In this document: one piece after another, positions 51,920-59,551 of the stretch
Layout of the letters: each line of letters opens with the position of its first letter
Numbering within the stretch: the stretch's first letter is position 1
Assembly: GCA_021324595.1 (NCBI GenBank)
Contig: JAJPIV010000024.1
Coordinates: 35,427 to 99,426 of the forward strand
Length of the DNA: 64,000 nucleotides
Direction: 5' to 3'
Source of the DNA: Actinomycetota bacterium
GTDB taxonomy: Bacteria > Actinomycetota > Actinomycetes > Streptosporangiales > Streptosporangiaceae
Notes under the pieces: generated by a model
Databases searched by the model: none
What the model saw: only the letters and a program-made list of their open reading frames with translations
Told to the model about the DNA's origin: nothing
Program-made: the position numbers and the translations under genes

Positions 51920-52849
51920 CTACCCGCCGGCCGGCGGCTCCGGCCCGGTCCCACCGCGGCCGAGGGTTGCCCGCGCGGCGGCCGGGGACGAGGCAGCGGC
52001 GGCGAATCCGCCCCAGGGATCCTCGCCGGGGGCCAGGCGGGCCGGGACGGTGGCCAGCCGGCCCGCCTGCGGCACGGTGACCGCGAGCTGGTCCCAGCGG
52101 ATCGGCAGGGCCACCGGCGCCCCGGCCCGGGCCCGCACCGAATACGGCGCGACCGAGGTCTGCGCGTACCCGTTGCGCAGGTAGTCGATGAAGATCCGGC
52201 CATCCCGCCTGTCCTTGGCCAGCTCGGCCGTGCGCCGCTCCGGATCGGCCGCGGCGGCGGCCCGGGCCAGGTCACGGGCCAACTCGTGCACCTGCCCGAA
52301 CGTCAGGTCCCGGGCCAGCGGGACGGTGACGTGGTAGCCGCGGGACCCAGAGGTCATCACGAACGCCGCCAGGCCCAGCCGCCCCAGCAGGCCGCGCAGC
52401 GCCATGGCGGCCTGGCGCAGGGCATCCACGCTGGGGCCCGGCGGCGGGTCCAGGTCGAAGATCATCCGGTCCGGGCGGGTCAGGTCGTCGGCGGTGGCCA
52501 GCCAGGGGTGCAGCTCGACGCACGCCTCGCCGGCCAGGTACACCAGCGTCGCCTCGTCCTCGCACACCACCTGCGTCAGGACCCCGTCCTGACTGGGCAC
52601 CGCCACCCGCCGGATCCAGTCCGGGAACCACTCCGGGGCTTGCCTCTGGAAGAACCCCTCGCCGCCGATCCCCTCGGGGTAGCGGCGAAGCGCCAGCGGG
52701 CGGCCGCGCACGTGCGGCAGCAGCCGCGGCGCGACCGCCTGGTAGTACGCGGCGAGATCGGCCTTGGTGATCCCCTCGCCCGGGAGGAGCACCTTGCCGG
52801 GCCGGGAGATCTCCACGGCCCGCCCGCCGGCCCGCACGATGGCGCTCAC
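51920..52849 (-). CDS. LigD-type primase-polymerase domain protein
   Basis: A 309-residue archaeo-eukaryotic primase-fold enzyme like the polymerase domain of mycobacterial LigD. Marks are EGEGFFQRQAPEW-like GGEGFFQRQAPEW, HPWLATADDLTRPD, the catalytic FDLDPPPG and SGSRGYHVTVPL. It fills or adds nucleotides at broken ends in non-homologous end joining. The GTG at 52849 overlaps the ligase stop as GTGA, so polymerase and ligase are separate chains made together. No ku gene is in the window. Confidence 0.93.
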   Translation of the reverse strand: MSAIVRAGGRAVEISRPGKVLLPGEGITKADLAAYYQAVAPRLLPHVRGRPLALRRYPEGIGGEGFFQRQAPEWFPDWIRRVAVPSQDGVLTQVVCEDEATLVYLAGEACVELHPWLATADDLTRPDRMIFDLDPPPGPSVDALRQAAMALRGLLGRLGLAAFVMTSGSRGYHVTVPLARDLTFGQVHELARDLARAAAAADPERRTAELAKDRRDGRIFIDYLRNGYAQTSVAPYSVRARAGAPVALPIRWDQLAVTVPQAGRLATVPARLAPGEDPWGGFAAAASSPAAARATLGRGGTGPEPPAGG

Positions 52850-53880
52850 CGGGCCAGCTCCGCTGGCTCCTCCCGTACCACCTGGTGAGGATCCTTGTCG
52901 CGGCGCAGCCCGAGGAACCGTGGCTGGCGGAGCCTGCCGGCCCGGGTCCACTCGGCGAAGCCGATCTCCGCGACCAGGTCGGGCGCGACCCAGTGGGTGC
53001 CCGCCGCGTGCACGGGGTCGCTGAACGGCGGGGACGGCTGCTCCAGGGCGCCCAGCCGGGCCCGCAGCTCGCGCAGGGCGCGCGCGGAGAACCCGGTCCC
53101 GACCTTCCCGGCGTAGGCCAGCTGGCCGCCCCGGTAGTAGCCGACGAGGATGGCCCCGAGCCCGGCGCGGGTGCCCTTCGGGTCGGTGAAGCCGCCGATG
53201 ACGAACTCCTGGCCGGTCACGCACTTGAGCTTGCGCCAGGCACGGCCCCGGCCGCTGACGTAGGGGGCCGCGGGGTCCTTGGCGATCAGCCCCTCCCAGC
53301 CGCGCCGGCATGCCTCGGCGAACAGCCGCGCCCCGTCGCCGGCGCTGCCGGGCAGGAAGCGGACCGGGCCGCCGTAGGACAGCGCCGACTCCAGGAGGCG
53401 CTTGCGCTCGGCGAGCGGGACGCGCCTCAGGTCGAGCCCGTCGGCGTGGAGCAGGTCGAACACGTAGTACACCACGGCGATCCCGCTTGCCCGCGCCGCC
53501 GCCGGATCCCCGGCCTGCATCCGCCGCTGCAGCGCGGCGAAGCTCTCCCTGCCGCCCTCGATGGCGACGACCTCCCCGTCCGTGACCAGCCGGCCCGGTG
53601 GCTGGCCGGCCAGCGCCTCCGCGACCTCCGGGTAGCTGCCGGTGATCAGCCGGGCGTTCCTGGACAGCAGCCAGACGCCGCCGGCGTCCTTGACCGCCAG
53701 GCACCGCTCCCCGTCCAGCTTGCGCTCGAACAGCCAGTCATCGCCCGGCGGCGGCTCGCGGACCAGGGTGGCCAGCATCGGCTCGCACCAGCCCGGCCGC
53801 TCCTGCGGCCGGGCGAGCGCGCGCGCCGCGGCCGGCAGGCCGGCGACGGCCGGGGAGCTGCCGCCCGCCGCGGGCCTCAT
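52846..53880 (-). CDS. ATP-dependent DNA ligase, LigD ligase-domain type
   Basis: A 344-residue ligase. The adenylated Lys is in FERKLDGERC (about residue 52); DGEVVAIEGG, VYYVFDLLHADG, WEGLIAKDPAAPYVSGR and WRKLKC are motifs III to V. A C-terminal OB domain ends with VAEIGFAEWTRAGRLRQPRFLGLR. It starts at ATG 53880, an ATGA overlap with the OsmC-like gene; an upstream start would run through Arg/Pro-rich nonsense. Confidence 0.94.
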   Translation of the reverse strand: MRPAAGGSSPAVAGLPAAARALARPQERPGWCEPMLATLVREPPPGDDWLFERKLDGERCLAVKDAGGVWLLSRNARLITGSYPEVAEALAGQPPGRLVTDGEVVAIEGGRESFAALQRRMQAGDPAAARASGIAVVYYVFDLLHADGLDLRRVPLAERKRLLESALSYGGPVRFLPGSAGDGARLFAEACRRGWEGLIAKDPAAPYVSGRGRAWRKLKCVTGQEFVIGGFTDPKGTRAGLGAILVGYYRGGQLAYAGKVGTGFSARALRELRARLGALEQPSPPFSDPVHAAGTHWVAPDLVAEIGFAEWTRAGRLRQPRFLGLRRDKDPHQVVREEPAELAR

Positions 53881-54341
53881 CGTCGTCCCCGGTGATCCCC
53901 GGCGGATCCCGGCAGGACGGGGCCGCCTGCCGCGGCTGGCGGCGCGTCCTGGCGCCGGGCCGCCACGTCCGCCTCGGCGCGCTCGCAGCGGAAGGACAAG
54001 AACTCCCCGGCCCGGTTGAGGTTCTTCAGCAGGCACGCGGCGAGCGCAGCCGCCAGCAGCTCGGCCAGGCCGGGCAGGCCGGCAGGCCCCGCTCCCCGGC
54101 TCGCGCCGAAGGCGACTGCTGGTCGTCCCCCCGGCCCGGAAGCCACGCCCGCTCCCCAGCTCGCGCGGAAGGCGATGGCCCGTCCCGCGGCCTCGCCCCG
54201 CGCCGCGCCGGACGGCCAGGCCCGCGCCCGGATCGCGCAGCTGGCCGGCGCCAGCCCCCGGCCGGGCCCCGCGGCCGCCCGGGTCGCCGGATCGCCCGGG
54301 CGGCCGGGCAGTTCGCCCGTCATGTCGTCGTGATCGCTCAC
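53877..54341 (-). CDS. Truncated OsmC-like protein
   Basis: A 154-residue frame. Near the C terminus, LAELLAAALAACLLKNLNRAGEFLSFRCERAEADVAARRQDAPP (given here only as its first and last motifs, LAELLAAALAAC and EADVAARRQDAPP) is the central helix and strand of OsmC/Ohr proteins, including the first active-site-type Cys. The second half of the fold, with the second Cys, is missing: the frame ends 19 residues later. The middle holds a 60-bp imperfect duplication (54087-54115 and 54148-54175) adding about 20 Gly/Ala-rich residues. It overlaps the ligase start by ATGA. It is likely a decayed gene kept as a translated leader. Confidence 0.55.
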   Translation of the reverse strand: MSDHDDMTGELPGRPGDPATRAAAGPGRGLAPASCAIRARAWPSGAARGEAAGRAIAFRASWGAGVASGPGGRPAVAFGASRGAGPAGLPGLAELLAAALAACLLKNLNRAGEFLSFRCERAEADVAARRQDAPPAAAGGPVLPGSAGDHRGRR

Positions 54342-54532
54342 CGCGGCCTCCTCGCCGGCAGGTGCCGTGCCTCCCCTTCCCCGGGCCGGGGCCGACTACA
54401 CGCTCCAGGGTGGACCTCGATCACGCGCGGGCGCAGGGCCGGCGGACCGCCCCGCCCGGGCCCGGGTACCCTCGCCGGCATGGCCGTCCGGCCAGGCTGC
54501 GGGTCCTTGCCGCGGCGGGCGGGCTGGCGGGC
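54342..54532. other. Divergent region between osmC-ligase operon and arsR
   Basis: About 190 bp with no recognisable gene. It must contain the promoter of the minus-strand ligase operon. I see no clear motif apart from the arsR promoter listed next. Confidence 0.35.
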
Positions 54533-54562
54533 TTGCCCCGGGGGCGGCGCTGGCTGTTTAAT
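54533..54562 (+). promoter_or_regulatory. arsR promoter, leaderless
   Basis: -35 TTGCCC (54533-54538), 18-bp spacer, -10 TTTAAT (54557-54562). Transcription would begin at or next to the ATG at 54569, giving a leaderless message. An inverted repeat CTTGC-N7-GCAAG (54572-54588) covers the start and is a candidate ArsR operator. Confidence 0.6.
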
Positions 54563-54568
54563 CAGGTC

Positions 54569-54898
54569 ATGCTTGCATCAGTGGCAAGTGATGAATTGCG
54601 ATCCCCGGCCGCGTCGCTGCGCGCGCTGGCTGACCCGCTGCGGGCGCGGATCGTCGAGCTGCTGGCCGGCGAGCAGTTGTGCACCTGCCACCTGGTGGAG
54701 CTGACCGGCGCCCGGCAGACGAACGTCTCCAACCACCTGCGGGTGCTGCGCCAGGCGGGCCTGGTGGAGCCCCAGCCGGCCGGGCGGTACACCTACTACC
54801 GGCTGCGCCCCGACGCGCTGGAGGACCTCGCCCGGCACTATGCCGGCCTGGCCCGCCGCGCCCGCCAGGCAGCCCAGCTCCGCAGGCCATGCGAGTGA
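54569..54898 (+). CDS. arsR: ArsR/SmtB family metal(loid) repressor
   Basis: A 109-residue winged-helix repressor. RALADPLRARIVELLAGEQLCTCHLVELTG carries the metal-binding CxC (CTC, about residues 34-36) in the ArsR arsenite site; QTNVSNHLRVLRQAGLV is the recognition helix and GRYTYYRL the wing. It overlaps the acr3-arsC start by 4 or 10 bp. It should repress the operon until arsenite binds. Confidence 0.94.
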   Translation: MLASVASDELRSPAASLRALADPLRARIVELLAGEQLCTCHLVELTGARQTNVSNHLRVLRQAGLVEPQPAGRYTYYRLRPDALEDLARHYAGLARRARQAAQLRRPCE

Positions 54899-56550
54899 GC
54901 GCCACGGGCCGGGGAGAGCCAGGCCGCGCGCGGATGAACGGCGGGCCGCGGGCCGGCCGGCCCGTTCCGGGGGACGAGGGCGCGGTCGTGTCCCGCCTGT
55001 CGCGGGCGGACCGGCTCCTGCCGGCCTGGATAGCGCTCGCCATGGCGGCCGGGCTGCTGCTCGGCCGGCTGGTCCCCGGGCTGGCGGGCGGGCTGAACGC
55101 GGTGTCGATCCACGGCACCAGCCTGCCCGTCGCCATCGGGCTGCTGCTGATGATGTACCCCGTGCTGGCCAAGGTCCGCTACCGGGAGGCGGGCCGGATC
55201 ACCGCTGACCGCCGGATGACGGCCGCCTCGCTCGCGCTGAACTGGGTCATCGGGCCCGCGGTGATGTTCGCCCTGGCCTGGCTGCTGCTCCCGGACCTGC
55301 CCGCCTACCGGACCGGGGTGATCCTGGTCGGGCTGGCGCGCTGCATCGCCATGGTGCTGATCTGGACCGACCTGGCGCGCGGTGACCGGGAGATGGCCGC
55401 GGTCCTGGTCGCGCTCAACGCCGTGTTCCAGGTCCTCGCCTACGCGGCGCTGGGCGTGTTCTACCTCGGCATCCTGCCGGGCTGGCTCGGCCTGCCGGCC
55501 CAGAGCCTGCGGGTCTCGTTCGCCGGCATCGCGGTGACCGTGGTGGTGTTCCTGGGCATCCCGCTGGTCGCCGGGTTCCTCACCCGGACCCTCGCGGAGC
55601 GCGCCCGCGGCCGGGAATGGTACGAGGCCAGGCTGCTGCCCCGCATCGCTCCCATCGCCTTGTACGGGCTGCTGTTCACCGTCGTGGTGCTGTTCGCCCT
55701 GCAGGGCAGGACGATCACCTCCCAGCCCGCGAACGTCGCCCGGATCGCCCTGCCGCTGCTCGCCTATTTCGCCATCATGTGGTCCGGCGGCCTGGCGATC
55801 GCCCGCCGCCTGCACCTGACCTACCCGCGGGCCGCCGCGCTCGCCTTCTCCGCCGCCAGCAACGACTTCGAGCTCGCGATCGCCGTCGCCATCGGCGTCT
55901 TCGGCGCGACCTCGGGGCAGGCGCTGGCCGGCGTGGTCGGCCCGCTCATCGAGGTGCCCGTCCTGGTCGCGCTCGTCTACGTCGCCCTCTGGCTGCGCCG
56001 GCGCCTGCCCTGGCCGGAAGGCGCGGGCACCCGGCCGGCCTTGCCTGGCCGTGCCGCCCCGGGCGCCGCCGGCCTCCCCGAACGAGCCGCCAGCCTCCCC
56101 GAAGGGGATGCCGTGACCGGCCGCCCGGAGGTCCTGTTCGTATGCGTGCACAACGCCGGCCGCTCGCAGATGGCCGCGGCCCTGCTCGATCACCACGCCG
56201 GAGGCCGCGTCGTGGTCCGCTCCGCCGGCTCGGCGCCCGCCGACTCCATCAATCCGGCCGTCATCGAGGTCATGGCCGAGCTCGGGCTGGACCTATCCCG
56301 GGAGTTCCCCAAGCCGATCACCGGCGAGGCCGTGCGGGCGAGCGACGTGGTGATCACGATGGGCTGCGGCGACGCGTGCCCGTACTACCCCGGCAAGCGC
56401 TACCTCAACTGGGAGCTGGACGACCCCGCGGGCCAGGACACCGCCACCGTCAGGCGCATTCGCGACGAGATCGACGCCCGCGTCCGGGCCCTGCTCGCCG
56501 AGCTGCTGCCCCGGCAGGCCGTGCCCGGCGGCCCGCGGCCCGGCGGCTGA
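54889..56550 (+). CDS. Acr3 arsenite efflux-ArsC arsenate reductase fusion
   Basis: A 553-residue fusion. Residues 45-385 are the ten-helix Acr3 carrier (NWVIGPAVMFALAWLLLPD; GLARCIAMVLIWTDLA, with the key Cys; SNDFELAIAVAIGVFGA). Residues 420-553 are a low-molecular-weight-phosphatase-type ArsC: FVCVHNAGRSQMAAA with the CX5R loop, then MGCGDACPYYPGKRYLNWELDDP with two more Cys for mycothiol or thioredoxin recycling. Similar fusions are known in mycobacteria. The start may be ATG 54889 or GTG 54895. It reduces arsenate and exports arsenite in one polypeptide. Confidence 0.93.
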   Translation: MRVSATGRGEPGRARMNGGPRAGRPVPGDEGAVVSRLSRADRLLPAWIALAMAAGLLLGRLVPGLAGGLNAVSIHGTSLPVAIGLLLMMYPVLAKVRYREAGRITADRRMTAASLALNWVIGPAVMFALAWLLLPDLPAYRTGVILVGLARCIAMVLIWTDLARGDREMAAVLVALNAVFQVLAYAALGVFYLGILPGWLGLPAQSLRVSFAGIAVTVVVFLGIPLVAGFLTRTLAERARGREWYEARLLPRIAPIALYGLLFTVVVLFALQGRTITSQPANVARIALPLLAYFAIMWSGGLAIARRLHLTYPRAAALAFSAASNDFELAIAVAIGVFGATSGQALAGVVGPLIEVPVLVALVYVALWLRRRLPWPEGAGTRPALPGRAAPGAAGLPERAASLPEGDAVTGRPEVLFVCVHNAGRSQMAAALLDHHAGGRVVVRSAGSAPADSINPAVIEVMAELGLDLSREFPKPITGEAVRASDVVITMGCGDACPYYPGKRYLNWELDDPAGQDTATVRRIRDEIDARVRALLAELLPRQAVPGGPRPGG

Positions 56551-56655
56551 CCGCCCGCCGCGCGCGAAGGGCCGGCTGGACCGGCGGGCCTGGCGGCGGT
56601 TCGCTGCCCGCGGCAGGGCGCCGCCCGCCCTCGCCGGGGAGCGGCGCCTGCAGCC

Positions 56656-56675
56656 GCCCGGGCTGGTGCCCGGGC
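56656..56675. terminator. Bidirectional hairpin between acr3-arsC and hsp20
   Basis: Perfect 8-bp stem GCCCGGGC / GCCCGGGC with loop TGGT, six bases past the hsp20 stop and about 105 bp past the arsC stop. Confidence 0.6.
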
Positions 56676-56681
56676 GCGCCG

Positions 56682-57146
56682 TCAGGCCGCCACCTCGATG
56701 CGGCGCACGTGGGCCGGGCCGGTCTTGGGCATCCGGACGGTCAGGACGCCGTCGGCCAGCTTCGCGTCGATCCTGTCCGTGTCGGCGTCGCCAGGCAGGC
56801 GCGTCCGGTAGGAGAACGTGCCGGAGCGCCGCCGCAGGGCATGCCCTCGCCTGCGCTCCTCCTTGATCTCCCCGGAGATGCACAGCTCGTCGCCCCGCAC
56901 CTCGACCTGGATGTCGTCGCGGGCGACGCCGGGCAGCTCGGCCCGGACCAGGTAGGCGTCGCTGGTCTCCTCCTCCTCCGCGGCCGGGACCCATCCCCCG
57001 TCCCCGGCCTCGAGCTGCTCCGCCAGCCTGCCCATCCGGTCCCACAGGTCCGTGAGGTCAGCGAACGGATCCAACGTCTCCCACGGCCAGCCGCCGCGCC
57101 ATCGCTGCGGCATCCTGCTGCGCCGCACAGGAAGAACACTCGTCAT
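56682..57146 (-). CDS. Small heat shock protein, Hsp20/alpha-crystallin
   Basis: A 154-residue chaperone. The alpha-crystallin domain spans about residues 60-150, with VRAELPGVARDDIQVEVRGD-type strands (AYLVRAELPGV), SGTFSYRTRLPGD and the closing DGVLTVRMPKT. It holds unfolding proteins for later refolding. The start is ATG 57146; the frame is open to 57251 but upstream residues are Arg/Gly-rich. An inverted repeat CCCTG-GA-CAGGG (57193-57204) lies 47 bp upstream and could be an operator. No DevR box was seen near it. Confidence 0.92.
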   Translation of the reverse strand: MTSVLPVRRSRMPQRWRGGWPWETLDPFADLTDLWDRMGRLAEQLEAGDGGWVPAAEEEETSDAYLVRAELPGVARDDIQVEVRGDELCISGEIKEERRRGHALRRRSGTFSYRTRLPGDADTDRIDAKLADGVLTVRMPKTGPAHVRRIEVAA

Positions 57147-57607
57147 CCCGTACCCCCTCGGGATCAGCGCGGGCCGTGCGCCCGCACCCCGTCCCTGGAC
57201 AGGGTTGCCGCTGCCCGCCCGGCCCAAACCGGCTGCCGGGAACCGCCGCACGCGCGCCGGCGCCCTCCCGCGCGCCCGGTGATCTCCGGGAATGGCCCGG
57301 CGACCGCTCGGCTGCGGCCGCTGCTGGCATTTCCTCGGTCACGTTCCGAGCAGAGCCCGTGCCGCTTCTGCCAGAAGGCAGGAAGCGGGCAGCCTCACAA
57401 GGCCATCTGTGCCCGGGATCTGCTCGCAGCCCGAAGGCGAGCCGGCCGCGGGGGGATCGGGCTGCGACCGCGGCGCACGGCCCGCCGGCGCCGCCGCCAC
57501 CCTCGCGGAGCGGAGAAGCCACAACCTCACCTCCCGGGGGCGAAGGTCCCGCGGCAGGTGCCCTACGGCTCTGCCGGGCGCGCCGGGATGCCAGTGAGGC
57601 TGGGCCC
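57147..57607. other. 461-bp divergent region with two strong hairpins
   Basis: It separates hsp20 (minus) from the aldolase (plus). Besides the DevR-type box (57537-57550) it holds a hairpin at 57362-57388 (CCGCTTCTGCC / GGCAGGAAGCGG, one bulge) and a perfect 10-bp inverted repeat CGCAGCCCGA (57425-57434) with TCGGGCTGCG (57457-57466). The short frames here have no coding character. A structured RNA is possible. Confidence 0.45.
57537..57550 (-). promoter_or_regulatory. DevR/DosR-type box before the aldolase
   Basis: GGGGCGAAGGTCCC on the plus strand (GGGACCTTCGCCCC on the minus) matches all 11 fixed positions of GGGACNTTNGNCCC. It lies 57 bp before the aldolase ATG, a suitable distance for activation. 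Confidence 0.55.
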
Positions 57608-58519
57608 ATGACGATCCGACCACCGGGCATCGCCGGCGCCGGGCTGAGCACGGGGAAGAAGGCCAGGCTGAACCGGATCCTGTTCCATCACGGCCTGCGC
57701 AACGGCACGGCGATCTTCTTGCCCTACGACCACGGGCTGGAGCACGGCCCCCGGGACTTCTTCGCCAACCCCGCCGCCGGCGACCCCGCCTACATCATCC
57801 GGCTGGCGCTGGAGGGCGGGTTCAACGGCATCGCTCTCCAGATCGGGCTGGCCGAGAAGTTCTACTGGGAGTACGCGGGCGAGGTCCCGCTGATCCTCAA
57901 GCTCAACGGCAAAACCGACATCCCCTCGGACGAGCAGGCGCTGTCCCCGGTGCACGCCCGCGTCGCGGACGCGGTCCGCCTCGGCGCCGACGCGGTGGGG
58001 TACACGCTGTACGTGGGCACGCCGGCTCAGGAGAGCGACTTCCGGCAGTACCGGCAGGTCCGCGAGGACGCGCAGCGGCTCGGCATGCCGCTGATCGTGT
58101 GGGCCTACCCGCGCGGCGCGGCGATCGAGGCCAAGGGGGGGCGGGACTCCTTCTACGCGGTCGACTACGCTGCCCGGGCCGCCAGCGAGCTGGGCGCCGA
58201 CATGGTCAAGGTCAACTTCCCCCGCCCGGACAAGCAGGCCGGGGTGAAGGAGCCCTACCGGCGCGAGTTCACCTCCCGGCAGGCCATCGGCGCGGTGGTG
58301 GCCTCGGCGAACCGGGCCCTGCTCCTGGTCTCCGGCGGGGAGAGGGCCGGGGATGAGGCCATGCTGGAGAAGGCACGCCAGGCCATGGACGCCGGCGCCA
58401 CCGGGCTGATCTTCGGCCGCAACATCTGGCAGCGCGAACACGGCGAGTCCCTGCGGTTCATCGCGCGGCTCCAGGAGATCCTCCAGAGGCACCCCCGCCC
58501 GGGCGTCCCCGGGGCGTGA
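57608..58519 (+). CDS. Class I fructose-bisphosphate aldolase, archaeal (DhnA) type
   Basis: A 303-residue TIM-barrel of the DeoC/LacD/FbaB group. FLPYDHGLEHGP near residue 40 is the substrate phosphate and catalytic region, VYxYPRG-like VWAYPRGAAIEAKGG and DMVKVNFPRP contain the Schiff-base Lys (in MVKVN), and LLVSGG and ATGLIFGRNIWQ bind phosphate. It cleaves or makes fructose 1,6-bisphosphate without metal. The last 40 codons lie in the 122-bp sequence that is repeated after the toxin gene. Related aldolases occur in DevR-controlled clusters. Confidence 0.92.
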   Translation: MTIRPPGIAGAGLSTGKKARLNRILFHHGLRNGTAIFLPYDHGLEHGPRDFFANPAAGDPAYIIRLALEGGFNGIALQIGLAEKFYWEYAGEVPLILKLNGKTDIPSDEQALSPVHARVADAVRLGADAVGYTLYVGTPAQESDFRQYRQVREDAQRLGMPLIVWAYPRGAAIEAKGGRDSFYAVDYAARAASELGADMVKVNFPRPDKQAGVKEPYRREFTSRQAIGAVVASANRALLLVSGGERAGDEAMLEKARQAMDAGATGLIFGRNIWQREHGESLRFIARLQEILQRHPRPGVPGA

Positions 58520-58560
58520 CAGCGGCGGCCGCGCCGGGCCGGCCCAGCCGCGCGCGGGCG
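58439..58560. repeat. 122-bp direct repeat, left copy
   Basis: This covers the last 27 codons of the aldolase and 41 bp after its stop. The right copy at 59552-59673 differs at seven positions (94% identity). Between them lie the terminator hairpin and the toxin-antitoxin genes. Confidence 0.95.
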
Positions 58561-58563
58561 CAC

Positions 58564-58582
58564 CGCCGGCTCGATGCCGGCG
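58564..58582 (+). terminator. Hairpin after the aldolase
   Basis: Perfect 7-bp stem CGCCGGC / GCCGGCG with a 5-nt loop, beginning four bases past the left copy of the direct repeat. Confidence 0.5.
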
Positions 58583-58646
58583 CGACGGCGAGGCGTCAGG
58601 CCTGCCACGGCGAGCCCTGCGCCGCCTTCACTCCCGTATGCCATAC

Positions 58647-58678
58647 TGTACAAATGTAGAACTATCAGAGTGTACAAT
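58647..58678 (+). promoter_or_regulatory. Promoter-operator of the toxin-antitoxin genes
   Basis: Two TGTACA palindromes (58647-58652 and 58671-58676) are 24 bp apart. The second overlaps a near-ideal -10 box TACAAT (58673-58678), which ends seven bases before the antitoxin ATG and implies a leaderless message. TGTACA is the core of the YefM operator in E. coli yefM-yoeB, so autorepression by this Phd/YefM-type antitoxin is likely. The AT content contrasts with the surroundings. Confidence 0.7.
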
Positions 58679-58685
58679 CGAGATC

Positions 58686-58949
58686 ATGGAGGTGGCTGTC
58701 ACCGACCTGCGCGCGCACCTCAGCAAGTGGCTGGGACTGGCCCGCGCGGGCAGCGAAGTCGTCATCACCGATCGGGGCGTGCCCGTGGCCAGGCTGCTCG
58801 GCCTGACCAGCACGGCCACCCTGGAGCGGCTGGCTGCCGAAGGGGTCATCGGCCGGCCCGCGGCGGCTGGCCGTCCGCGCGCGTCCGGGCGGCCCAGGCC
58901 GCGTCCCAGGCAGCCCCTGTCGCAGGTCGTCAGCGACCAGCGGCGCTGA
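58686..58949 (+). CDS. Phd/YefM-family antitoxin
   Basis: An 87-residue antitoxin. MEVAVTDLRAHLSKWLGLA and EVVITDRGVPVARL are the N-terminal DNA-binding and dimer fold of the Phd/YefM family. The C-terminal 35 residues are Arg/Pro-rich and should wrap around the toxin. The start is ATG 58686, leaderless. Its stop is followed after 5 bp by the toxin GTG. Confidence 0.9.
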   Translation: MEVAVTDLRAHLSKWLGLARAGSEVVITDRGVPVARLLGLTSTATLERLAAEGVIGRPAAAGRPRASGRPRPRPRQPLSQVVSDQRR

Positions 58950-58954
58950 CCGCC

Positions 58955-59389
58955 GTGGCGCTCGTCTACTTCGACTCCAGCGCGTTCGTCAAGCTGGTGG
59001 CCGCCGAAGCCGGAACCGAGCTGGCTGCCGAGCTGTGGGACGGCTGCGACGCCGCCCTGTCCAGCCGGCTCGCCTACCCCGAAGTCCGCGCCGCGCTCGC
59101 CGCGGCCGCCCGCAACCACGACATCACCCGGGCCGAGCTGGGCGCCGCCGAGCGGGACTGGGAGGGCTACTGGGCGGCCACCCGGCCGGTCGAACTCAGC
59201 CCAGCGGTCGAGCGCCACGCCGGCGAGCTCGCCCGCGCCCACGCGCTGCGCGGAGCCGACGCCGTGCACCTGGCCAGCGCCCTGGCCATCGGCGACCCCG
59301 GCCTGATCATCGCGGTCTGGGACCGGCGGCTGCACGCCGGCGCACAGGCAACGGCCTTCGCGGTCGCGCCGGCCACGCTCGGCCGGTGA
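58955..59389 (+). CDS. vapC: PIN-domain (VapC-type) toxin
   Basis: A 144-residue PIN ribonuclease. The four acidic residues are in YFDSSAFVKL (Asp), AYPEVRAAL (Glu), GADAVHLASAL (Asp) and VWDRRLH (Asp). Such toxins cut tRNA or rRNA when the antitoxin is degraded. The GTG start follows the antitoxin by 5 bp. A Phd-type antitoxin with a PIN toxin is a common pairing. Confidence 0.9.
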   Translation: MALVYFDSSAFVKLVAAEAGTELAAELWDGCDAALSSRLAYPEVRAALAAAARNHDITRAELGAAERDWEGYWAATRPVELSPAVERHAGELARAHALRGADAVHLASALAIGDPGLIIAVWDRRLHAGAQATAFAVAPATLGR

Positions 59390-59551
59390 CCATGACCACC
59401 GCCAGCCGGCCGTACGCGGCCGGGGAGCCGCTGTCACCGGCACGGCCGGCCCGCGGACGTGCTCCGGGAGGGCCGGCGCGGGGGCGGGTGCGACAGCGCT
59501 CGGCTCGCTGGCTGTCAGATGCCGGGGTCTTCGACTGCTGGGCGCTCCGGG

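Noticed and set aside
54579..54585. CAGTGGC, a reverse B12-box sequence, at the start of arsR
   Set aside because: None of the other cobalamin riboswitch elements is nearby, and the gene is an arsenic repressor.
57292..57597. 101-codon frame before the aldolase
   Set aside because: It is Arg/Ala/Gly-rich, lacks domain or ribosome site, and spans the two hairpins and the DevR-type box.
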